Shown in pieces: positions 33,537 through 44,700 of a stretch of DNA of 64,000 nucleotides (position 1 is its first letter; the number at the start of each line of letters is the position of its first letter). The position numbers and the translations under genes were made by a program. Where the stretch lies: the NCBI RefSeq assembly GCF_036588685.1, contig NW_026963295.1:5642001-5706000 (forward strand), written 5' to 3'. The notes beneath the pieces are model-generated. The model was given only the letters and a program-made list of their open reading frames with translations. It did no database searches and was not told where the DNA came from. This stretch comes from Mytilus trossulus. Lineage: Eukaryota > Mollusca > Bivalvia > Mytilida > Mytilidae.

Positions 33537-34328
33537 ATGATTGATGTAAGTAGATCTACATGTAATACTCCACATCCCATGCAGAATAATGACATGCAAT
33601 ACAGATCGTCAATGAGCGCAACAAATTCTAGCATCTACCACAAGCTACCAAAATTGAATTTACCATATTTTAATGGCAATTTGTTAAACTGGCAACCTTT
33701 CTGGGATGCGTATCAATCAACAATACACGATAACCAAACATTAACAGACGTGCAAAAATTTACGTATTTGCAAAATCAGATTCAGGGAATAGCCGCGCAT
33801 TGTATCGCCGGTTTACCACTCACAAGTGCAAATTACTATCAAGCCGTATCAATACTGAGAGAGAGGTTTGGTCAGAACCACAAAATCACGAACGCATATA
33901 TTCAGAATTTAATTGATTTACCCGCACCGAGGTCAAACGCAGACAGTTTGAGAAACGTTTCCGACAGAATTGAGTGTAGCATACGCGGATTAGAATCGTT
34001 AGGAACAAACGAGAGTACATTTGGAGCCATTCTTACGCCTATAATATACAATAAGTTGCCGTCCGATGTACGAAAAAACATAACCCGAGACCGCGGAAAC
34101 GACGACTGGGACATCGAATCATTGAGAACAGCAATAAAGAGGGAGGTATGCGTACAGGTCGCAGGACAATCTACAGGTTCAAGTAATGAAGATTTAGAAA
34201 TTTTACCGACCGCTTCGTTTATTGCCGAAACATTTAAAGGAAAGAACGGAAAACAGTCACGTAAGAAATGTTTATTTTGTGAAGAATCCCATCATCCAAA
34301 TACATGCAAGATGTTGAGAAACGAATAG
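33537..34328 (+). pseudogene. BEL/Pao gag part (DUF1759-like)
   Basis: 263 codons. 'LPKLNLPYFNGNLLNWQPFW' is the gag signature of this superfamily, followed by 'LQNQIQGIAAHCIAGLPLTS' and 'ILRERFGQNHKITNAYI'. It ends in the first zinc knuckle (CLFCEESHHPNTC). The N-terminus is probably missing, because the frame starts right at the repeat junction. Confidence 0.88.
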
Positions 34329-35329
34329 ATATTGTGAAGCGAAAAAAGGTATGTTTTAACTGTTTCGGAAGTCAAAGAGTAGCTGAATGTAAGTCTGAAT
34401 TTAAATGCCGCCAGTGCGGAAAGAGACATCACACGAGTATACATGTACAAGTACATAACACAGAACCAAAGAGCTTGACCGAAAACCAGTATAGTACACA
34501 AAAGACTGTAGCACATACCGCCGTAGAGGAAACGCCACTGGAGCTAACCACATCCTTACATTCTACTGTTACTGCACATACAGATGTTTTACTGAAAACT
34601 GCCGTAACTCCAGTTTGGTCCGAAAATCGATCGATAATGACAAATATTTTACTTGACGAGGGAGCACAGAACTCATTCATAACTGAAGATTTAGCTAGAA
34701 AATTAGAAATTGAGTCCACCGAAAAGATTGCACTGAATATATCTGGATTTGGAGGAAACGAAGGACAAGTTCGTCATCTTGATAAAGCAAACATAGCTAT
34801 TGAAACAGTTGACAATCAAAGAATAGAAATTGAAGTAATAATTGTACCAAAAATTGCCGCTCCTATTCACACAAAATCACAAAAGGAAATCAAAGCACTG
34901 CCATACTTACGTGGTTTACGACTCGCACATCCGATATGCGCAGAAGACAAGTTTAACATATCTTTATTGATTGGCGCAGACTATTACTGGTCAATAGTTG
35001 AAGATGAAATAATAAGAGGAAATGGACCGACCGCAGTAAAGTCGAGAATAGGTTATCTCTTGTCGGGACCCGTACTTACTAAAAACGGAAGTACTTCAAA
35101 ACAGTCAGCAATGCTGAATATTTTGACTGATCACAGAGCCGTTGTTTGCGACTTGAAAAAGTTTTGGAACTTAGAAGCGTTGGGGGTTTCAGGAAGCGAT
35201 ACCATTAAAAGTCAGTCTGAAGTTGTACGAGAATACGGAGAAAAGTCTATAATACTAGAAAATGGAAAGTACACAGCTAAGTTACCATGGAAACCAGATT
35301 TCCTTCCGCTGCCTCAGAACAGGGAATAG
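34304..35329 (+). pseudogene. BEL/Pao zinc knuckle and protease part
   Basis: 341 codons in a different frame from gag. Second knuckle 'CFNCFGSQRVAECKSEFKC' and 'CRQCGKRHHTSIH', then the aspartic protease region 'ILLDEGAQNSFITEDLARKL'. The triad reads DEG rather than the usual D-S/T-G. Ends at a premature TAG; the same frame continues beyond it. Confidence 0.88.
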
Positions 35330-35389
35330 GTTAAACAGAGGACAAGTAGCGTTATTAGGCGTTTAGCAAACAAACCTGATTTATTAAAA

Positions 35390-36736
35390 ATGTATGGAGA
35401 TAGCATAAGGGAGCAGGAGAGACGACATTTTATTGAAAAGGTTGAGGAAACAAAACTTCCTACCGATCGACCTGTACACTATATCCCGCATCATCCTGTT
35501 TCCAAGGAATCATCTACTACGCCAATACGCATTGTTTATGATTGTAGCTGCAAAGATGGAAGAGATAATCCAAGTCTAAATGAATGCTTAGAATCACACC
35601 CACCTGTTATGAATGATATTACGGGAATACTTATGAGATTTCGCGCTAAGAAATATGCTACAACTTCAGATTTAGAAAAGGCATTTCTACAAATACAGCT
35701 CGACGAGAAAGACCGAGATGCAACGAGGTTCTTATGGCTTAGCGATCCTACAAACACATCAAGTCCGCTAATAACATATCGCTTTAAGTCCGTACTCTTC
35801 GGAGCTACATGTTCGCCATTCATTTTGAGCGCCACACTTCTCAAGCACTTTAAGGAAAATCCGGGGAAACTTTCAGATACACTTGAAAATGGGTTATATG
35901 TGGACAACATTTTAACTAGCTTTGATAACGAAAGTGACTTAATAGATTATTACAGGAGATCGAGAGAATTACTTACGAAAGGCGGATTCAACCTACGCTC
36001 ATGGAATTCAAACAGTCCAAAATTACAAGAAATCGCTAGCAAAGAAAAAACCTTAGACAAAGATGAGCTTACTAAAATTCTTGGTATGAAATGGAACGCT
36101 AAATCGGACAAGTTGTTTTATCAAAGTAACACGTTCGAGATGGACAAAAAAGGAAAACTGACTAAAAGATATATTTTACGGCAATCATCCAAGATTTTCG
36201 ATCCTTTAGGACTATTAAGCCCAGTTACTGTAAAAGCGAAAATCTTTATGCAATCACTTTGGAAGCTAAACTTGGAGTTGGACGAAATATTACCGGAAGA
36301 TATCCAATCAAAATGGATATTAATTTCACGAGATCTAGCAACGAGCTTAGAAACAGAGATTCATCGAAGTACTCAAACACAGAACGAGAATAACAGAAAT
36401 TTACCAACTCTTCATGTATTTACCGATGCTTCAACTCATGAGTACGGCGCATGCGCGTACATCTTGTATGACAGAAAACCAACAATAGTAATGGCAAAGA
36501 ATCGAGTTGCGCCTATCAAGACTATAACTTTACCAAAACTAGAGCTTATGGGGGCTGTAATTGGAGCAAGACTTGATGATCATATCTGCAAAAACTTTCC
36601 AGAAACTTTCAGTGAAATACAATTTTGGAGTGATAGTCAAATCGTACTTAGTTGGCTTTCATCCGTAAAACCACAGAGACAATTTATCAAAAACAGAATT
36701 GAAGAAATTAAAAGTTTGTGTGGAGATAATGTATGA
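35390..36736 (+). pseudogene. BEL/Pao reverse transcriptase and RNase H part
   Basis: 448 codons. 'RPVHYIPHHPVSKESS', 'PIRIVYDCSCKDGRDNPSLN', the catalytic 'TTSDLEKAFLQIQLDEKDRD' and the polymerase box 'GLYVDNIL' (YVDN, a form known in BEL elements). RNase H acidic residues appear in 'VFTDASTHEYGACAY', 'PKLELMGAVIGARL' and 'FWSDSQIVLSWL'. Ends at TGA 36734-36736 beside a probable deletion. Confidence 0.9.
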
Positions 36737-36875
36737 AGAACTGCAACAGAACGAAATATGGTTTAGTGGACCTAAATGGTTAAACAGCAAAGAAGATTAG
36801 CCGACATGGAACGAAAATAACGTAACGTCTAGTGTATGTACAACTATTTCGGAGAACGATGACAAAATTGAGTCT

Positions 36876-37841
36876 ATGGAGAAAAATCAAAATGTATGTA
36901 TTGGTATAGGAGAAATCATAGATATTGAACGGTACAATTCTTATAGAAAACTAACCCGCATTACCGCATATGTAATGAGATTCGCAACAAACTGCAGAGC
37001 AACCGAAACTGAACGAAAGAAAGATTTGTTACGTAGTGATGAAATTGAAAATGCAAAATTCCTATGGATAAGATATACACAAGGTAAAATATTTAGTGAC
37101 GAAATAAATTGTATAGATAATTCTACAAAACGTAAAACACTTGTGCGACAATTAAAACTCTTTCTAGACGAAAAGCAATTATTACGATGTGGTGGCCGCC
37201 GAATAGACAATGCGACAGTAGGAGAAACAGTCAAGTTTCCATATATGTTACCGGCAAAGGACCGTCTCACACATTTGATAGTGTTAGAAGCACATGAGAA
37301 TACACTACATTCAGGAATAAATATCACTCTAGCATACATACAACAAACATTTTGGATTCCGAAATTAAGACAGTGCGTCAAATCTATATTGATGAAATGT
37401 GTAACGTGCCGAAAAGTAATCGGAAAATCTTATCCCGCACCAGAAATTCCACCATTACCAAAAGAGAGAGTTCAAGATGCCACACCCTTCAGCATAACCG
37501 GTGTAGACTTCACAGGTGCGCTAACGACAAGAAACAGACACAACGAAGAATCGAAGGTTTACATTTGCCTATTTACATGTGCTGTCACTCGAGCCGTACA
37601 TTTGGAATTAGTTTACGATCTCAGCGAAGAATCTTTTTTATTGTGTTTCCGGAGATTTGTAAGTCGACGATCAGTGCCGAAAATAATGATGTCAGATAAT
37701 GCGCTAACAAAGCTGCTTCAAACGAAATTTCACGACTTTGCAATTCTAGAAAAGTTAAAGAAAATATTCAGAATTATGGCATTGAATGGAAGTTCATCCC
37801 AAATAATGCTCCATGGTTCGGAGGCATGTGGGAAAGAATGA
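36876..37841 (+). pseudogene. BEL/Pao integrase, N-terminal and first catalytic part
   Basis: 321 codons; the same frame is open from 36801. A zinc-binding HHCC region is seen ('HENTLHSGINITLAYIQQTF' and 'CVTCRK'), then the first aspartate in 'ITGVDFTGAL' and the second in 'MMSDNA'. The last 20 or so codons are out of frame with the integrase. Confidence 0.88.
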
Positions 37842-38437
37842 TTGGCTTAACAAAAATATCAATTAAGAAAGTATTAGGACGTGCACATGTCAACAATGAG
37901 ACTCTAAGGACTGTATTAACAGAGATCGAAGCCACACTCAACGATCGACCAGTGACGTATATTTCAACAGATATCAGAGATCCGGAGCCGCTTACACCAT
38001 CCCATCTTATACATGGACGAAGGATAACAACTTTACCGTATGGATCGTCAAAAAGTGCTATTGACAATCTAAATATTTGTGAATTAACACACACAAACTT
38101 GAACAATCAAGCGATACGACAGAGACAATTGATTGAGAACTTCTGGACAAGATGGAAAGGAGAATACCTTACTTCATTGCGAGAATATCACCAAATAGCT
38201 GGAGTCGACGTTCGGAAGATCAACGAAGGCGATGTCGTTCAGATACACGACGAATCAAAGCGCGTGCATTGGAAACTTGGAGTTGTACAGGACACTATTA
38301 AAGGCAAGGACGGCTTAGTACGCGTCGCTATGGTGCGTACCAAATCAGGAATTACAAATCGACCCGTGACGAAACTCTACCCATTAGAAGTCAACAGCAT
38401 GGACTGTTATCTGAGACGAAGTGAACGAAGAAACTAA
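37826..38437 (+). pseudogene. BEL/Pao integrase end and DUF5641-type C-terminus
   Basis: 203 codons. Begins near the catalytic glutamate (MWERMIGLTK), has 'EIEATLNDRPVTYISTD', 'LTPSHLIHGR', and ends with 'FWTRWKGEYLTSLREYHQ' and 'VTKLYPLEVN'. The natural frame extends upstream of 37826 to about 37770. Confidence 0.88.
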
Positions 38438-39174
38438 CGTGTGTGAACAGACTTGTTAATTTTTCTTATTTGTGAAAAGACTGTAAATTCAAAGAGTTTT
38501 TTACGTAATTTAATACTTTAATCCTTTTTTCATTATTTGTCAGATCAATCTATTTGTGTTCTTTCCGCATGCCACTACATATCACAGCTAATAGACATTG
38601 CATCTGGTGGCCCCGAGTATGTCGGTGATTTAGAGACAGTTTTAACTTACGCGTCAAACGTTAACACTACTTTTAACGCCGTTTCCATTCACATTGTTAA
38701 CGTCATCATTATCTTCTGTTAACGTTGTGCTATTGTTATGTATCATGTTACTATATTGAGTTGAGATTATACGATCAAACGAACCAGACGTTATTTTACT
38801 GCCTGTCTAGACTTTTAGCTTACCCATCCGTCACAAAATCATTTACAATGTTCATGACCATTTAGAGATATAATTAAAATATACAGTTGTAATATAAGCG
38901 TTGTGGTTGCAGTTTACACAATGAACATTAAACAAAAAGGTAATACAGAAAATGACCAAAGAATCTAGTACAGCTAATAATATATACTTAGATAAAAACA
39001 GTATTACCATTTGATAATCTTTATCTGTTATATATGTACTGCGTAATTTTATACAAAAGGTGAGACGTTAATAAAATATTGATTTCATTTTGATAATTTG
39101 AACATTATGGGTATATAAATACATGGAAGGTTAAAGTACAGAAATAATGACCCCCCTCTGTCAATACCTTCATA
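38438..39174. other. 3' flank of the BEL/Pao relic, no supported gene
   Basis: May contain a 3' LTR, but without a 5' partner this cannot be judged. A 'ttaacgtc' phrase recurs near 38698. No coding potential. Confidence 0.45.
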
Positions 39175-39588
39175 ATTGACAGAGTTTTCATTGCTGCGAC
39201 TAATGATTGACAGACGTGAAATAATAGAATAACAGACAACACAATTTCTATCAATCAGACCGTGGGATCAAATAACTAGAATACATTGATCTTTTGTCAG
39301 ATTATGAACCTTTAATGGTTTAAATTAACTTTACGCGTTCAGTTTACTAGTAACAGATAGAAGGATTAAACGATATCAAATGTAACGTTATATATAACAC
39401 ATCGTTTTTATATATAAAAAAGGTCTAGGTTAAGCATGCAAAGCGGAAATAGAAGTAGTGGTTACAGTACTCTAGTTGTCATTACTTATCATTAAATTAT
39501 TTTATTCTTATTGTTGTTTATTCTCATTTTGATAATAATTATTTTTCATTTTTCATTATTATTATTATTAGTAGTAGTAGTATTATTA

Positions 39589-39663
<75 letters not shown>

Positions 39664-39984
39664 GACAGAGTTTTCATTGCTGCGACTAATGATTGACAGA
39701 CGTGAAATAATAAGATTACATACAACACATTTTTTATCAATCATACCGTTGGATCAAATAACTAGAATACATTGATCTTTTGTCAGATTATGAACCTTTA
39801 ATGGTTTAAATTAACTTTACGCGTTCAGTTTACTAGTAACAGATAGAAGGATTAAACGATATCAAATGTAACGTTATATATAACACATCGTTTTTATATA
39901 TAAAAAAGGTCTAGGTTAAGCATGCAAAGCGGAAATAGAAGTAGTGGTTATAGTACTCTAGTTGTCATTAATTATCATTTAATT
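39175..39984 (+). repeat. Tandem direct duplication with 486-bp period
   Basis: 39175-39496 and 39661-39984 are almost identical ('attgacagagttttcattgc' to 'tctagttgtcatta'). Each is followed by an ATT microsatellite, so the unit is the 320-bp sequence plus its microsatellite. Confidence 0.92.
39553..39663 (+). repeat. ATT microsatellite 1
   Basis: Long run of ATT triplets with a short GTA interruption. Poly-isoleucine and poly-asparagine open frames here are artefacts. Confidence 0.97.
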
Positions 39985-39997
39985 CTCATTTTGATAT

Positions 39998-40061
39998 AAT
40001 TATTATTATTATTATTATTGTTATTTATTATTATTATTATCATGATTATTATTATTATTAA

Positions 40062-40109
<48 letters not shown>

Positions 40110-40128
40110 CATTATTATTATTATTATT
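39998..40128 (+). repeat. ATT microsatellite 2
   Basis: ATT triplets interrupted by 'catgatt', 'aat' and 'catt'. More interrupted than microsatellite 1. Confidence 0.95.
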
Positions 40129-41468
40129 TTATTTACCCTGAGACTACGTAAATGGTCATTTGTTATGGCAACTAGTAGTATTGGTATTACATTGTATTAA
40201 GCAAAGTATAATAGACATGTTTGCAACCAAATTACTGTAAAAACACATAAAGATACTACATTTAACAAATTCTAAAATTTGATTTTAAACAATGTAGATC
40301 ATTTTTCCAAACTAATAAAAGTATGAAATAAACAATTAACAGGGCACGGGCATGTAAATACATAGCTTTGCTTCGTGTGCATTTACGTCTAGTCGCCCTC
40401 CAAATAATCATCGGGTAGACCTCTAAAGCCATCCGATGACCATAAGCGATGTAAGCATAAATAAGGATATAAAAAGATTACTCAAACCCGTGCTATTGAA
40501 TTATTCTAGGACTACTTAATTTCATATTATAGATGCAAAATAATGTTTATCAACGTTTTAACCTGTTCAAGAAGGATTTTTTATGGACCGAGTCGATCAA
40601 TTCAATTATTCATCATAGGGGCCCGCTTGTCAACCTGTAGTATAGAATTTGTTCAAATAATATTAAAATGAATGCAAATACCTTATAAAATAAAAAGCAT
40701 AACAAAAAAACGACATCCGAGGTATATTTCAAAAGAAGAAGTCCACTTAAAATAGACAAAATCAAACGTTAACAATTGAGGAGACAAGTGAAAATTGCCA
40801 TATTGTAGAAATGTTATAGAAAATCCACTGCCTTTTTCTTGTACCCTCATATTTGGCAATTTGATGATTAATAGACATGCAGTGCTAACATTCATTTCCT
40901 TCAAACAAAATTAATTGAGGTGCAGGTGTTTGGTGGGATTCTAGTTGGTAGTTCTGTAGATTTCAATGTTGGGATTTCTACCAGTAGCAATGAGTACATG
41001 AGTAGGTAACCAAAACTAATTATCTAAGAATATATAATATCTCACCAAAACAGGCGTGGTTTATGAAACAGCTGTATTTAAAAATTCAAACATCTACTTT
41101 CTACGATATCAATTTTAACAATATTTTATTCCTCGAACAAAATCAGGTTATATAAGAGAAAACAGTATATACAAGTAATAGGTGTAAGCTTTCTAAACAA
41201 AAACATATAATAAACAAAAAATAAAGTAGTTTGGGAAAAAAAGGTTTACATGAAGGCTTTACAAAACATACGGTTTATAAAAGAGTAGCGAAAAATACCA
41301 AAAAGACATTTGAACTCATAAGTCGATTTAATAATGTTCTTTAAAAGCACTTCTCTGTATATATACCTTACTTTATAACACTTGTATCATTATATGTTTA
41401 AGTTAATGAAATCGTTGAGAGATATATGACAAAACTTATCTAATTGGTACAAGGAAATATTGTCCTTG
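40129..41468. other. Region 3' of gene B, no supported gene
   Basis: A minus-strand AATAAA is present at 41130-41125, about 340 bases after the gene B stop, and is a candidate polyadenylation signal. Nothing else is seen. Confidence 0.45.
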
Positions 41469-41764
41469 TTACTTTTGTATTTTGGACAGATCCTGTCGCT
41501 CTTCGTATAGTTCGCGAATACTATCAGCTAACCCACATTCTTCGGCGCTTTCAAGGGCAGATATTAACTTGTCAACCTTGTTACTTTTCTGAAGATCTAA
41601 AGCTGTTTTCAACAATGTGAAAGCCTGTCTACTGCTGATCGATACCTTCTCACAAATCTGGTCATATTGAACTTGTTTCATATCCAGATTTATTACGGTT
41701 TCAAACATTTTGTTTGAATTAAGCAACTTTGCTACGGCCATCACACCCTTGTCTGTCAGGAAAT
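41469..41764 (-). CDS. Gene B exon 19 (296 nt), C-terminal death-fold domain
   Basis: Acceptor 'ctttgcag'. Contains 'LDMKQVQYDQICEKV', 'RQAFTLLKTALDLQ' and 'KVDKLISALESAEECGLADS'; stop TAA at 41471-41469. Confidence 0.86.
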
Positions 41765-44700
41765 CTGCAAAGTACAAATATATTATTGTTTTGTGAAATA
41801 AGAGAGAAAGATATCGGCAAAGCAGAAGGAATGGAGACTTTATGATTAACAAATTAATCAAAAATCAAAAAAGCAAGTGAATATTTTTTGAAAGGTACTA
41901 AGTGTCAATCTAATCGAATGAAATGAAACATATATTATCAGGAAACTAAGCGGTAAAGTGAATATTAAACGTTATGAAAGTACAGCTATCGTATAAAAAT
42001 GTTTAACTAGATATAAATATAGATGTTAGTCATTTTTTTTGTCAAGGGACGAATATGAATGTTTTTCACTATTTTTCATTTGTTGGTAACGTTTTATTTT
42101 GTCAGTTTTTATGGATTATCACTTGTTGCATTTACCTCGGTGTTCACCATTTTCTACATTTTAAAATGCCTGTGTCTGTCAGCAATATGACAGTTGTTGT
42201 CCAGTCGTTTTGTATGTGTTTTGTTATTTGATTTTGCCATGAGATTGGGGACTTTTCGATGGAATTTTCCTTGGAATTCAGTTTTTTTGTGTTTTTACTT
42301 TTTCAGTATTTCTTTTTTATTTTTTATTCTCACTGTAAGTCACAATGCATACTAGTTTCATTGAAAAATATATGATAAATGATGAATAATATGTGTAAAA
42401 CTCATATGTAAGAAAGCTTTATTGCTAGATTACACAAAATTTGGTAACAATTATCGGACCAAAAAAATAAGGTTAATTAAAACTTCTGCGAAAACACCCT
42501 ATATAAGTTGACTAATAATTCTGCGTGAAATTATTAAACTCAATGTGATAGAAAAATGGGATGTGATACAATCATATTTTTACAAGTTATATAGTTAATA
42601 CAAAATAAATCAGAAAAAATATGCATACACCTTAGTGAACTATAAAACTTCAAAGAATACGACTGAACTTATGCAGCATTTGACAGTATAAAACGAATAT
42701 ATATTCTCTTCAATTGTTAAACATTTAAACGCCACTGACGCAGTAAAGTTAATGTTCTTCTAATGAATCTATATATAAGATTGTAGGATAAAAACGGTAA
42801 TAACGATTTAATATATTTGTAACAATTGTAATAAATTCATTATTGGTTTGCACAAGGTCATGTTTTTCTCTGGCTGTTTATGACGTCTTTACACTAAATC
42901 CATTGTATGTTGGATGTGTACGGATTGAGTGTTTAGTCTTAGAGGCATGATTTTTGTATTAGTTGTTAGTGGCTTTGAACTAGCTGTCAGATAACTGCGA
43001 GTACTCTCAGATCTGTTCATTGTGTCTTTTTGTGTCGGGATTTATAAATACCCGGCCACGTCCACTTGTATTTTTCTATCTGATGAGTTAAGCTTTTTTT
43101 AACTGATTTTATAGTTCGTTCTTAATTTGTACTGTTATACCACTGTCTCAGGTTAGGGGAGGGTTGGGATTCCGTTAACATGTTTAACCCCGCCACATTA
43201 TTTATGTATGTGCCTGTCCCAAGTCAGGAGCCTGTAATCCAGTGGTTGAATATGTGTTACATATTTGTTTTTCGTTAATTTTTTACATAAATGAAGCCGT
43301 TAGTTTTTTCTTTTGAATTGTTTTACATTGTCTTATTGGGGCCTTTTATAGCTGACTATGCGGTATGGGATTCGCTCATTGTTGAAGGGCGTACGGTAAC
43401 CTATAGTTGTTAATGTTTGTGTCATTTTGGTCTTTTGTGGATAGTTGTCTCATTGGCAATCAAACCTCATCTTCTTTTTTCTATTGCTATTCGAATTGTT
43501 TTTCGTACCTTCCTCACTGTATTTACTAACTGGAGGTGCAGCTTGCTTGTCAACGCTCTCTTTTATAAACGTCAATTCTCGGCCCGCTCCGAAATCCATA
43601 GTATTTCTTCTGGTAATGGATAATGATGCATGTGCATTATAGCTTATTTCATCGATGATTTCCTTATCTTTTGTGAGTAACAAAATACCGTATGTATCCT
43701 GATCGATTTTATGTTTAATTTCAACTACAAATCTGGTAAAGTTCTCCGACGAGTTTGGTAAAAATGTCAGGTCTAATCTTCTCCTTGCAACGAATCGTGG
43801 CAAACTGAAACATCCTTTCAATGCGATGTCAATTTTTATTTGAGGTTTGAAGACCAAATCTTTACTTATCCAGTTCTTGAAAAGACGATATCCTCGTTCC
43901 TCGCAATTTCGACAGAACGCTTGCATCTTTGATTTTTCAATACAAGCGAGCAACACTGTTAGCGAACGTAGCGTGACGTCACTAACAAAGAATAGAATTT
44001 TACAAACGGAATTATAACCATGCATTTCCTCGAGGTTGCTAGATATTACTAATGGACCCTTTTTTAGTTCGTCATTTCCTATCAGAGAAACGCTTGTTCT
44101 AAAATGAAAAAAAATCAGGTTATGAATACCAAAGTACTAAATAAATATAAAATATAAAAAGTTTCGAGTATTATAATGGTCATAAATGGCTCAAAGTACA
44201 GCCTTCCATACGAAGCATTGCCTCACACCGAACAGCAAGCTTTAAAGGACCATAAGAGCACTTGACTAATTGTAAACCACCCAAAGCAGAAATTTAAATG
44301 TCTATTATATATAAAAAGTACATTAATGAACCACAACAACAACAAACAAAGACCAATGTACACGACGTTCCTGATTTAGGACAGGTGCAAACAAATAAAG
44401 CGGTTTCAAAAGTTTATACAGGAGCCAACAGTCACCTTATCGATGTATCCGTATCAGTCCGTCCGTCACATGAATATTTTTCGTCGCATTTTTCTCAGGA
44501 ACTACAATACAAGGATTTCTGAAATTTGGATTCAGGGCTTATCTTCAAAGGAAAACTATTGTGCCGAGTCAAGAGTATGATATATGGGACCTTTGATTGC
44601 CATTTAATTTGGGACTTTCCGTTTTGAATTTTACTGTATGTTTTAGTAATTTTGTGATTTCAAGTAAATTTTTGATTTGTGTTTGAACCCATATATTTTT

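Larger units (their letters stand above)
33537..38437 (+). mobile_element. BEL/Pao LTR retrotransposon relic, internal region
   Basis: Gag, zinc knuckles, aspartic protease, reverse transcriptase, RNase H, integrase and a C-terminal DUF5641-type module are present in order, which is the BEL/Pao layout. The frame is broken in at least five places: frame change near 34305, stop at 35327-35329, frame change with probable deletion near 36733, stop at 36798-36800, frame change near 37770. The 5' LTR and the start of gag are not seen, and no LTR pair could be matched. It is therefore dead as read. It sits between gene A and gene B, on the opposite strand. Confidence 0.92.

Noticed and set aside
34290-34330. 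Possible programmed -1 frameshift between gag and protease of the BEL/Pao relic.
   Set aside because: The overlap falls inside the conserved zinc-knuckle linker, no slippery heptamer with a structured spacer is evident, and BEL elements normally have one frame. A small deletion explains it better.
39511-40200. Poly-isoleucine and poly-asparagine open frames.
   Set aside because: They are ATT microsatellite translations.
43509-44098. Basic C-terminal tail 'NNSNSNRKKKMRFDCQ' as part of gene B.
   Set aside because: It lies beyond the gtacga donor that matches gene A exon 11 and restores the frame into the death-fold exon; treated as intron read-through.
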